A program made the position numbers and the translations under genes. Of a stretch of 39,996 bases of DNA, positions 8,321 to 16,007 are shown one piece after another. Within the stretch, counting starts at the first letter, position 1. The number at the start of each line of letters is the position of its first letter. The DNA comes from Alicyclobacillus tolerans (GTDB lineage: Bacteria; Bacillota; Bacilli; Alicyclobacillales; Alicyclobacillaceae): contig NZ_FRAF01000026.1 in assembly GCF_900142255.1 (NCBI RefSeq), forward strand, positions 1 through 39,996, given 5' to 3'. Below the pieces are notes generated by a model. The model saw nothing but the letters and a program-made list of their open reading frames with translations, searched no databases and was not told the DNA's origin.

Positions 8321-8824
8321 ATGAACGAACTAACATCCAAACAAAATAACTTGCAACTAGATTGGAATGATTTAGATAAAATTAACTTGCTGAATGTATT
8401 AAGTTCATTACCAGAAAGTGTAGTTCCTACCATACGAGATGCGCTAGCTTCCATTCATGGTTTTGCATATATTCTCATTAAAGATTGTGAACCATACGAG
8501 TTCCACCTTACACAAATTGTGAAAATCAGTTTGCATTTGAATGATTTTCTGGAGAGTATTATCGTATGGAACAATCAATTACAACATTCTAATGATGTAG
8601 ATATATCCTCTTCTATCCAAAATCTTCTCTTAGTTATTAATCAAATCCAGAATTGCTTAAATCAAATTCACACCCATATTATACTTATCCCAGACGAAAT
8701 CCGGGCCCAATTTTCATTAGCCTTTCTTGTAATGTTGACGGAAAACTATCGATGTAAAACCATTCTGGAACATTTAGCTGAACTTAGTAACGAGCTAAAA
8801 TTTCCATCCACTCCTTCCCGCTAA
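8321..8824 (+). CDS. Histidine-kinase-like DHp protein lacking the phospho-acceptor His
   Basis: A 167-aa protein with no ATPase domain. Residues 36-48 (PTIRDALASIHGF) align without gaps to the H-box of the upstream kinase (HEIRNPLASLRGF), but the histidine is a proline (Pro36). Two amphipathic helical stretches follow (HLTQIVKISLHLNDFLESI and later Leu-rich segments), as in a DHp four-helix bundle or a Spo0B-like fold. It could dimerise with, or bind, the partners of the neighbouring kinase. A role as antagonist or scaffold is inference; no family was recognised with certainty. ATG 8321 has GGAGGG at an unusually long 12-base spacing, which suggests weak translation. A strong terminator separates it from the kinase. 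Confidence 0.65.
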   Translation: MNELTSKQNNLQLDWNDLDKINLLNVLSSLPESVVPTIRDALASIHGFAYILIKDCEPYEFHLTQIVKISLHLNDFLESIIVWNNQLQHSNDVDISSSIQNLLLVINQIQNCLNQIHTHIILIPDEIRAQFSLAFLVMLTENYRCKTILEHLAELSNELKFPSTPSR

Positions 8825-8884
8825 ATTATTTAAATAAGTGTTTTGCAGAATTATAAAGCCTTATAGGACAAGAAGGTTGAAGGC

Positions 8885-9214
8885 ATGAAAAAGCACTTCA
8901 CCCCAGTCTTCGAGAAGATTTTAAGTGACGAAACCAGAAATTTCCGAGGCGGGAAGTCCCATATGTATCTTCTCCAACCATCGCCTGCCTCTGTTTTTTG
9001 GGGCCTTGGAACTCCAACCTTATGCTTCGAAGTTAAGAAGCCTTCCCAAAAAAGCACGAGATCTATCCATCGTGAAGTCATTCTACTTGCACTTCTGATG
9101 GCTTCGCTTGAAGGAATAGCCAAGGTAAAGACACATATGCTTATCAACGCGATCGCGATATACGCATCAGCACTAGCCGTAAACCAGATGGAACAACACC
9201 AGAAGACTGCGTAA
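8885..9214 (+). CDS. Hypothetical protein, weakly supported
   Basis: A 109-aa frame that I do not recognise. The N-terminal half is polar and basic (MKKHFTPVFEKI; a Ser/Lys stretch KKPSQKSTRS). The C-terminal half has a hydrophobic stretch (VILLALLMASLEGI, then MLINAIAIYASALAV) that could be one or two membrane or amphipathic helices. The ribosome site is poor (GAAGG). A 98-residue frame on the other strand overlaps it (8851-9147), so coding is uncertain. If neither is real, 8825-9243 is a 419-base gap with several short inverted repeats and nothing else I can name. Confidence 0.3.
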   Translation: MKKHFTPVFEKILSDETRNFRGGKSHMYLLQPSPASVFWGLGTPTLCFEVKKPSQKSTRSIHREVILLALLMASLEGIAKVKTHMLINAIAIYASALAVNQMEQHQKTA

Positions 9215-9243
9215 GCTAAAACAAGTTCATCTATGAGAAGAGC

Positions 9244-9960
9244 TTATCCTTTCACAGTATTGAGGACAAAACAGACAAGGCTTCTATCTGTTTGCAAGTT
9301 CCAATCAATAAAAATATCTTGGACGCTTTCTTGAAATATCTCATGGAAGTGTCCATCACGATGAAAATATTTCTTTTCCAGTTCCGCCTTTGTGGTTCGC
9401 AATGGAGTTGCATAACCTTTTTGAATCATAGCTTTTTCCAATGGTATAAGAATGCCGTCGCGCTCAACAACGATTAAATGAGCGTTGATTTTAACGGATA
9501 GAATCTTTGCAGGAGTTCTCTCCGTTAGTGCACTTAAACGAGCTACCTCTTGATGCAATTTTTCCTTACCCAAGAAATTCACATTTTCAATGGGCAATTG
9601 AAACAAGACAATGACAATTCCTGTTCCATTTTCATAGCTCCAGTCATGATAGACCTCCAACACATCGCTTTGAAAAAGTACACGCAGTACACCTTTCATC
9701 TCTGAAATTAGAGACTGCAAGATTTTCATGCGAGATTCTGCGGCAATGTCCATCTGTCCTTGATCTAACAATACCTCTTCTAGTGAAGAAATAAAATTTG
9801 TAACCTGTATCACCAGAACCTGATGTTCTAAAAAAGCCTGACAATGACTCGGTCCTCGTCCAAACATTTCTCTGTGTAAACGACTAAAATAACTGGCTAC
9901 TTGTTTTAAGGACTCATCCACACCCAGAAGACAACACCTCACACTAAACAATTCATTCAT
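9244..9960 (-). CDS. Twin-domain MpsC (DUF2294) family protein
   Basis: A 238-aa soluble protein made of two repeats of the DUF2294/MpsC fold (roughly residues 15-120 and 130-236). The repeats are visible in the paired signatures FGRGPSHCQAF / KILSVKINAHLIVV and VLEVYHDWSYENGTGIVIVL / VQDIFIDWNLQTDRSLVCFV. The domain is named after S. aureus MpsC of the MpsABC bicarbonate/membrane-potential system, but no mpsA or mpsB is present here, so that function should not be assumed. It is divergent from a paralogue starting at 10104. The start at ATG 9960 lacks a clear ribosome site, so the true start may be internal. Confidence 0.75.
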   Translation of the reverse strand: MNELFSVRCCLLGVDESLKQVASYFSRLHREMFGRGPSHCQAFLEHQVLVIQVTNFISSLEEVLLDQGQMDIAAESRMKILQSLISEMKGVLRVLFQSDVLEVYHDWSYENGTGIVIVLFQLPIENVNFLGKEKLHQEVARLSALTERTPAKILSVKINAHLIVVERDGILIPLEKAMIQKGYATPLRTTKAELEKKYFHRDGHFHEIFQESVQDIFIDWNLQTDRSLVCFVLNTVKG

Positions 9961-10103
9961 AAATATTTTCTCGATATGGGGTGCTGTCTATTCTGTACAA
10001 AATTTATATTTTCATGTTTCCTAACACGGATAATTATTTTCAAATTTGAGCATGCTGAATCGCGTTATGAATAAAATTGAATGACATGATGGGGAGAGGA
10101 ACA

Positions 10104-10904
10104 GTGAACCAACCAACCAATACAACCGAATCATTCAATCAGAATGATTTCCATCAAACGATTAGTAATCGTATGAGCAAACTTTTCCGAGAACATTTTG
10201 GAAAAGGGCCCGAGTCTGTTTTTGTATCGAGCGGATACAAATTTATTTCCATTTATTTAAGAAATTTTTTATCACCTATGGAAAAAGTATTGCTCGAAAA
10301 TGATCAAGATTTTACTTTAGCTGAATTAAGGCAACAGGTGATGCAAGCTTTACTTCCAGAGATTAAAGCCTACATTGAAATGCTATCTGGTATTAAAATA
10401 GAAGAATTATATTATGACTGGAACTTTCATAATCGTTCAGGATTAATTTTTGCAGTGACTGACAACCCTTTATCGAATATTGCAAACCTTGAACAAGAAT
10501 TTGAAGGAAAGAAATTACTAGAAGATGAAATTATTCGCATCAGCCAAAACGCCCAAAAAGTTCCTGAAGAAGTATTTTCTTTTCTATTTCATCCAAAAAT
10601 TCTTGTGATTATTCGTAAAGGTATTCTTGTTCGAATTGAAAAAGAACTTATCCGTGTAGGTCATGGCCCTTTACTAAAAAGGGTGAAAGCTAATCTTGAA
10701 AAAAGTTATCTGCATAATACCAGTTCATTTGAAGGGATTTTAAAACAACGTGTACTTGAAGTATTTGTGGATTGGAATTTTGATATTGATAAAAGTATTA
10801 TTGTGTATATACTCAATCCAAAACGATTGCAAGGACAAGGAGATAAACCCATGGTAGAAAGAGCGGATGCCAATACTTTTGAGCAGGAAGATGAGAATCC
10901 ATAA
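10104..10904 (+). CDS. Twin-domain MpsC (DUF2294) family protein, paralogue
   Basis: A 266-aa paralogue of the divergent gene at 9244-9960. It has the same two-repeat layout: FREHFGKGPESVFVSSGYKF, IEELYYDWNFHNRSGLIFAV, then FSFLFHPKILVIIRKGILVR and VLEVFVDWNFDIDKSIIVYI. The acidic C-terminal tail (FEQEDENP) is extra. I chose GTG 10104 because GGGGAGAGG sits just upstream; an in-frame TTG at 10077 precedes that site. It ends 49 bases before the multi-PAS kinase and is probably co-transcribed with it. The pairing suggests a signalling or regulatory link, which is inference. Confidence 0.75.
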   Translation: MNQPTNTTESFNQNDFHQTISNRMSKLFREHFGKGPESVFVSSGYKFISIYLRNFLSPMEKVLLENDQDFTLAELRQQVMQALLPEIKAYIEMLSGIKIEELYYDWNFHNRSGLIFAVTDNPLSNIANLEQEFEGKKLLEDEIIRISQNAQKVPEEVFSFLFHPKILVIIRKGILVRIEKELIRVGHGPLLKRVKANLEKSYLHNTSSFEGILKQRVLEVFVDWNFDIDKSIIVYILNPKRLQGQGDKPMVERADANTFEQEDENP

Positions 10905-10953
10905 GAGAATAGTTTAATGAGGACTATTTTTAATTTAGAAGAGGACGGTTTAT

Positions 10954-13197
10954 GTGCGACAACGTCCAGAACACTTCATTCCAGGAGAACATCATTTACC
11001 TGAGTACTCTCCTGTGGTTCATACACCTGTTGGATATTGGGAATATAACCACACTTCACAAACATTTTTTTGTTCTGCGCAAATGTTGCGAATGATGAAT
11101 TTGCCCGAAGCAGAAAATATTATTTCTATGAAAAATCTTCTTCAAACGATTTTAACGGAAGATCATCATCTATGGCTATCCATTTCCAAATCTCATGCAA
11201 ATACTTACCAAAACTTTACCTTTCGAAATCTAAATTCTTCAGGAATCATGAATTGGCTTCATTGTTCATACGAAACTCTAGTTGTCGATGGAAAAGTTTT
11301 AACTATAGGGTCTATTCAAGAATTAACAACATTGCGTGAGGATTTAGATAAAAGTATAGCCATCGCAGATAGGTATCCTTCCGTGCCATGGGATTTACTT
11401 CAAAAAGCTTCGAATGCAGCTTTATGGCAATGGGATATCCAGAAAAATATGATTGTCTGGAATATCCATGAAAATGGAACTTTAGTTGCTGAAAATATTC
11501 ATTCTATGCACCAATTTCTACAATATGTGCATCCTGATGACAGAGCTTGGGTAACACGCATTCTCATCAACTCTTTGACAAATGGTCAATGTGACTTGGA
11601 ATTTCGTATGCAGATGGATAAAGAACCAACATTATTCGTCCGTCTGATTGCTGAAGCTTTATATGCTTCTGATAGAAAAGCTCATTATCTCTCCGGTTTT
11701 CTTATCAATCAAACAAATTATAAATTGCAGGAACTGAAGCTACAAAAAAAAGAACTCATGATGCAACGGGTAGAACAATGTGCTGCATTAGGATATTGGG
11801 AACGCTACCCAAATAATGATAAAATTTATTTTTCTCCTGAACTTTATGAAATATGGGATTTACCGAAAGAACAGCCTGTGACTTTAGATCTTTTGGTAGA
11901 ACGTATTCATCCAGACGATCGATGGACTTGGAAAGAAAATATTGATCAATCATACCTGGGCAATCCATACTTTATAGAATATCGAATTATACGCCCAAAT
12001 GGCGAAACACGTTTTGTTCAATCCTACGGAGAACCCATATATCACGCAGGAAAAGTTACGGAAGTCTATGGTATTTTGCAAGATACGACCCATTTGCGCA
12101 ACACAGAATGGACATTGCGGCAAAACCAAGAACGCTTGGAAATGGCGGAAGAACTTGCTCAAATGGGCAGTTGGGAGTATGACCCCTTTACAGATGAATT
12201 CCGTGCTTCCACTGGTTTTTATCGTATCTTTGAAATGCCGCCATGCTATATATTGACTCTCAATAGAGTGCAGGAGTTTCTGGGAGACATTCATTCTGAG
12301 CTTTTTGAAAAAATTAGAGAAAATTTACTGTCTCAACGGATGTGTGAACTAGAATTTGATATTCAACAAAACCGTAAAAATCGCAAACGAATTCGTATGA
12401 AGAGTAAAGCCATTGTAAAAGACGATATAGTGGTAAAATATTTCGGTATGTTACAGGATGTAACCGATCAATTGGAAGCAGAAGAGGCATTGCGCGAATC
12501 TCAGGAATTGTTGCAAGTATCGGAGAAACTATCTGCTGTTGGTCAATTGGCGGCCGGAGTCGCTCACGAAATTCGCAATCCTTTGACTGCCTTGCACGGC
12601 TTTCTTCAACTTCTGCACAGTCAAGCAGAAAATGGAGAAAATGAATTCTACATTCATGTTATGGAATCTGAATTGAACCGAATACGCTCCATCTTGGATG
12701 AGTTGTTGATGCTCGCCAAACCCCATCCTGTTCAACATACAGAAATTAAGCTGGATGAATTGGTTCAAAGCGTGGTATCACTCATGGAACCTGAAGCGCG
12801 TTTACACAGTATTCACTTTGATATCCTAAGCGATTCCAGTGTCCCATTTATTTATGGCGCCTCCGATCAAATCAAACAGGTGTTGATCAATCTAATTAAG
12901 AACGCTATTGAATCCATGAGTTCTGGTGGTGTTTTAACCATACGCATCCAACGAAAGCTAAAATACGTGGAAATTTTGTTAGTAGATCAAGGAATAGGCA
13001 TACCCCAAGAAATTTTAGACAAGATAGGTCAACCGTTTTTTACTACCAAAGAGAGCGGCACAGGACTCGGTTTAATGGTAAGCCAGAACATTATCCATTC
13101 GCATGGCGGCAAATTGGATATTCAGAGTGAACCTGGAGTAGGTACGGCTGTTAGAGTGTATTTACCATTACCTTCAGATGAATTTAACTCACCGTAA
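10954..13197 (+). CDS. Multi-PAS sensor histidine kinase, KinA/KinE class
   Basis: A 747-aa cytoplasmic kinase with no membrane helices. Four PAS-like domains in series occupy about residues 20-125, 145-255, 270-385 and 395-510; the second and third show the PAS_3 marks HPDDRAW and HPDDRWTW, and the PAC ends are visible as YGILQDTTHLR and FGMLQDVTDQ. A DHp domain with VGQLAAGVAHEIRNPLTALH (His538) and an ATPase domain with NLIKNAIESM, DQGIGI, FTTKESGTGLGLM follow. The catalytic half closely resembles the kinase at 7097, as expected for two inputs to one relay. The start is GTG 10954 with GAGGA eight bases upstream. No cognate regulator is nearby; phosphorelay to Spo0A is inferred. Confidence 0.9.
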   Translation: MRQRPEHFIPGEHHLPEYSPVVHTPVGYWEYNHTSQTFFCSAQMLRMMNLPEAENIISMKNLLQTILTEDHHLWLSISKSHANTYQNFTFRNLNSSGIMNWLHCSYETLVVDGKVLTIGSIQELTTLREDLDKSIAIADRYPSVPWDLLQKASNAALWQWDIQKNMIVWNIHENGTLVAENIHSMHQFLQYVHPDDRAWVTRILINSLTNGQCDLEFRMQMDKEPTLFVRLIAEALYASDRKAHYLSGFLINQTNYKLQELKLQKKELMMQRVEQCAALGYWERYPNNDKIYFSPELYEIWDLPKEQPVTLDLLVERIHPDDRWTWKENIDQSYLGNPYFIEYRIIRPNGETRFVQSYGEPIYHAGKVTEVYGILQDTTHLRNTEWTLRQNQERLEMAEELAQMGSWEYDPFTDEFRASTGFYRIFEMPPCYILTLNRVQEFLGDIHSELFEKIRENLLSQRMCELEFDIQQNRKNRKRIRMKSKAIVKDDIVVKYFGMLQDVTDQLEAEEALRESQELLQVSEKLSAVGQLAAGVAHEIRNPLTALHGFLQLLHSQAENGENEFYIHVMESELNRIRSILDELLMLAKPHPVQHTEIKLDELVQSVVSLMEPEARLHSIHFDILSDSSVPFIYGASDQIKQVLINLIKNAIESMSSGGVLTIRIQRKLKYVEILLVDQGIGIPQEILDKIGQPFFTTKESGTGLGLMVSQNIIHSHGGKLDIQSEPGVGTAVRVYLPLPSDEFNSP

Positions 13198-13215
13198 GAA
13201 GTACTGTGCTTGTGA

Positions 13216-14760
13216 TCAAGGATGATTCACTAAAAAATAGCGATACTGTATAGAAAGTGTGCTTTGAGAAACCTGAATCTCTTGTATCATTTTTTGCAGA
13301 ATAGCCCTGGTTGTCTCAGGAGCTGGCGACGGAGTATGAAGCAGTTCTTCTACTACATGAAAAAGCGTTTGCTGCGCATCAAGAGGGGCACTGCCTTCTT
13401 GATGCTCGCTTTTGGATTCGGCTAGTAGAGTTTCCTCCGTATTCCTTAAATGCTGTAGTTGTTGCTTTAATTTTTGATTGAGGGGCAAAAAGACTTCTTC
13501 TGATAATCCATCCTGTGAATAGGCCATAAAAAGTTCTTGCGACTGTTTAATGACCCTATCCATCTGTTTTTGAATTGCCAATCTTTTTTTGGAGACGCTG
13601 ATACAACTCTGTTTTACATTGGGAAGTTCGTGCGAAGACAGTAACCGTTTCAACTGCTGGAGTACAGCGTTTTGCACCATCTTTTCTATTTCATCTGCTG
13701 GCAGATAGGATTGTTTACAGAAGAAAACACCTTTTTCCGCTTGGGATCGACATCGATAATAACGTTTCCCTCGACCGTTTTTCTTTACAATCATTCGACT
13801 GCCACAAGAACAGCGGAGCAATCCATTTGATAAAAGATGAACTTGACCGGATCGGCCTGGATATTTTCTTCTTTGCTCCATGAGCGTATGAACTTGAGAA
13901 AAAATTTCTCGACTGATAATGGGTGGATGAGCCGATGGACAAACCGCTTGAGAGTTCTTATCTTTACTCCAAACCGTTATTCTACGGCGTTTTAACCAGT
14001 TGTGGCTACTAGGCGCAAGTAAACGTTTCTCTCTCCGACCATAGACTACATCACCAGTATATGCGGGATTTTCCAAGATACGGGATATTGTCCTGGCCGT
14101 CCAATCGGCGTTTCTTTTGGTTTTCCATAATCGTTTGTTTAAAATCTCAGCGATTTTGCGTGTTCCATATCCTTGCAGATAAAGTGAGAAAATTTCCCGA
14201 ATCACGGGCGCAAACGTTTCGTCAATTTCCAAACGCTGTGTTTGCGGATTGAGAAGATACCCGTCTGGCGGCTGTCCATTCCAACGTCCAGATTTCGCTT
14301 TCTGCATAGCTCCCATACGCACTCGTATAGAAATTTTCTCCGATTCAGCTTGGGCCAATGCACTATGGATGGTAAAGATAAATTCGGCGTTATCTTTTTG
14401 GCTATCAAAATTCTCTTCAAGTGAAAGAACACGTACCCCAACAGCAAGCAAAGTGCGCAAAAGCAGGAGCGCATCCACCGTGTCACGCGCCAAACGAGAA
14501 ATTCCTTTAAAAAGTACCACCTGGAAACAACCTGCCCTAGCATCAGCAAGCAATTTCTGAGCTTGTAAACGATTCACCAAACTAGTACCAGACACTGCCT
14601 CGTCCACATAAATCCATTCATCCGGAGTTTCCCAATATTCTCCCAGTTCCTGACCGCGTCTTCTGGCCATCTCCCGACAGACTGAAATTTGGTGTTCGAG
14701 CGAGTCACCCGAAAGTTGCGATTCATCGGATACGCGAGCGTAAATGGCGCAGCGAGTCAA
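13216..14760 (-). CDS. Large serine recombinase (site-specific integrase/excisionase class)
   Basis: A 514-aa DNA recombinase that cuts and rejoins two att sites through a phosphoserine link. The N-terminal resolvase domain starts TRCAIYARVSDESQ with catalytic Ser11, followed by KGISRLARDTVDALLLL (the conserved Arg loop). The recombinase domain contains GYGTRKIAEILN and SRILENPAYTGDVVYGRR. A zinc ribbon (RCSCG ... YYRC ... FFC) and a C-terminal coiled-coil region typical of large serine recombinases complete it. I chose TTG 14760: GGGGGAG lies six bases upstream and the protein then begins at the usual place; longer frames to 14793 lack this. The gene converges on the multi-PAS kinase (18 bases between stops). 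SpoIVCA of skin and SprA of SP-beta belong to the same class. Confidence 0.92.
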   Translation of the reverse strand: MTRCAIYARVSDESQLSGDSLEHQISVCREMARRRGQELGEYWETPDEWIYVDEAVSGTSLVNRLQAQKLLADARAGCFQVVLFKGISRLARDTVDALLLLRTLLAVGVRVLSLEENFDSQKDNAEFIFTIHSALAQAESEKISIRVRMGAMQKAKSGRWNGQPPDGYLLNPQTQRLEIDETFAPVIREIFSLYLQGYGTRKIAEILNKRLWKTKRNADWTARTISRILENPAYTGDVVYGRREKRLLAPSSHNWLKRRRITVWSKDKNSQAVCPSAHPPIISREIFSQVHTLMEQRRKYPGRSGQVHLLSNGLLRCSCGSRMIVKKNGRGKRYYRCRSQAEKGVFFCKQSYLPADEIEKMVQNAVLQQLKRLLSSHELPNVKQSCISVSKKRLAIQKQMDRVIKQSQELFMAYSQDGLSEEVFLPLNQKLKQQLQHLRNTEETLLAESKSEHQEGSAPLDAQQTLFHVVEELLHTPSPAPETTRAILQKMIQEIQVSQSTLSIQYRYFLVNHP

Positions 14761-14929
14761 CCGCAACTCCCCCTTCATAGAAAGGCTCATCATGCGATGA
14801 GGGCACTGACTGTTCCACCGCTTGATCCAAACGCAAATATTCCAGTAAGATCAGCAAACAATCATTCCATACTTTGTCTTCCGACTCGCCACCTTCAAAT
14901 TTCTCCTCAATAATCCATTTCTTCGGCAC
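14723..14929 (-). CDS. Small hypothetical protein upstream of the recombinase (68 aa)
   Basis: A 68-aa frame that begins GTG after AGGTGA: MPKKWIIEEKFEGGESEDKV, then NDCLLILLEYLRLDQAVEQ, and a basic C-terminus (LRHLRSRIR). Its last 38 bases overlap the start of the recombinase gene, so translation may be coupled. I do not recognise the family. Position and size fit a recombination directionality factor or control protein, such as SprB beside SprA, but no motif proves it. Confidence 0.5.
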   Translation of the reverse strand: MPKKWIIEEKFEGGESEDKVWNDCLLILLEYLRLDQAVEQSVPSSHDEPFYEGGVAVDSLRHLRSRIR

Positions 14930-14980
14930 CTACATCACCTAATGCATGTTTATGCCAGGGAGAGATGTCCACTTGCCTAC

Positions 14981-15094
14981 TTATCGATCACGCCAATCTA
15001 CAACGAGAAAAAAACCATATTTATCCTCTTCGTCATCATCGATGTCGTCCCATTCCACAAATCCCACTTCTCTTGGTTCTTTTTTCTCTTGCAT
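14981..15094 (-). CDS. Very small acidic protein upstream of the recombinase (37 aa)
   Basis: A 37-codon frame, MQEKKEPREVGFVEW, then DDIDDDEEDK, then YGFFLVVDWRDR and a stop. GGAG lies nine bases before the ATG. Strong acidity and the WDD...DWRDR pattern are unlike random sequence. It is the first of three consecutive minus-strand genes ending in the recombinase. Function unknown; it could be a DNA mimic or a partner of the recombinase. Confidence 0.45.
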   Translation of the reverse strand: MQEKKEPREVGFVEWDDIDDDEEDKYGFFLVVDWRDR

Positions 15095-15119
15095 GCCTAC
15101 ACACTCCATAGTTCTCTTT

Positions 15120-15150
15120 TTTATATGTTTCTCACTCAAGCATCAGTGAA
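15120..15150 (-). promoter_or_regulatory. Weak sigma-E/sigma-K-like promoter before the recombinase gene set
   Basis: On the minus strand TTCAC and CATATAAA are about 18 bases apart, roughly 25 bases before the first small ORF. This resembles mother-cell promoters (sigma-K: AC, then CATANNNTA; sigma-E: CATACANT at -10) but matches only partly. It is a hypothesis, not a firm call. Confidence 0.25.
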
Positions 15151-15931
15151 TTGGATGAAAAGCAAACACTGTATTGCTCATCACCTCAAACAACCAACTG
15201 CGGTGAAGTGTTTCTACCTTAACTTTCTCTCCTGCCGCCCCCATCACATAAAATAGTGGGACAAAGTGTTCGCGGGCCATAGAGGGTACAGCAACTTCCG
15301 CATAAGGCGCAATTCTCTCATAAGCAAATAACTTTTCCAAATCCCAAGCCTGCAAAGTTTCTTCTAGCCAATTCTCAAAACTGTACACAGCCTTCTTGAT
15401 TTCTGGCCGATCACGATAAGGTAAAATTTGAAAGTTGTGTACAGTTACCCCACTTCCAATCACAAGTATATTTTCTTTCGCCAAAGCTTCTAACTGTCGA
15501 CCTACAGCAAAGAGAGCCCGCGGAGATTGATTGGGCTGAACCGATAAAGCAACAATCGGAATATCTGCGTGCGGATACAATCGATGGAGAATGGTCCATA
15601 CACCGTGATCGAGCCCACGTTTCTCATCCACCACATAAGGAATACCAGCCGATTGTAGACGTTGCTGAATCTGTTTGGCCAATGCTGGATGACCTTGGGC
15701 AGGATACTCAACCTGATAAAGTTCAGGCGGAAAACCTGCAAAATCGTAAATCATGGAATATTGCTCTACTTCACTGACAGTCAGAATTTTAGATTCCCAA
15801 TGTGCAGAAAAAATGACAATAGCTTTCGGACGTGGTAGAGTTTTCCCAAGTTTATCAAGGAATTTGCCGTACTCACTGTCTTCAATGGCTACCATGGGTG
15901 AACCGTGGGCAATGAACATGGGTGATATCAT
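15143..15931 (-). CDS. DODA-type extradiol dioxygenase (LigB family, YgiD-like)
   Basis: A 262-aa cytoplasmic enzyme of the LigB/4,5-DOPA dioxygenase family, which opens catechol rings using a metal bound by three histidines. Motifs: MFIAHGSP (His9), IFSAHWES (metal His near 44), RGLDHGVW (His108 region), GSGVTVHNF, and AREHFVPLFYV (catalytic His near the C-terminus). Length and motif order match YgiD-type proteins. ATG 15931 has GGGGAG six bases upstream. It lies 76 bases after the germination operon on the same strand with no obvious terminator between them, so it may be co-transcribed. The natural substrate is unknown; spore-pigment or aromatic metabolism would be speculation. Confidence 0.85.
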   Translation of the reverse strand: MISPMFIAHGSPMVAIEDSEYGKFLDKLGKTLPRPKAIVIFSAHWESKILTVSEVEQYSMIYDFAGFPPELYQVEYPAQGHPALAKQIQQRLQSAGIPYVVDEKRGLDHGVWTILHRLYPHADIPIVALSVQPNQSPRALFAVGRQLEALAKENILVIGSGVTVHNFQILPYRDRPEIKKAVYSFENWLEETLQAWDLEKLFAYERIAPYAEVAVPSMAREHFVPLFYVMGAAGEKVKVETLHRSWLFEVMSNTVFAFHPIH

Positions 15932-16007
15932 TGAATACTCCCCTATCGTTACTTAGATATTTTCAGTATATCACTCAACCGTTCATTTCCTATTTTGGGA
16001 TAACTGA

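Noticed and set aside
9961-10103. Attempt to assign sigma-H or Spo0A sites in the divergent MpsC interval
   Set aside because: No sequence close enough to the Spo0A box TGTCGAA or to a sigma-H promoter was found by eye.
14723-14793. Longer recombinase start at 14793
   Set aside because: The extra residues precede the GGGGGAG ribosome site and the usual N-terminus of serine recombinases; TTG 14760 fits better.
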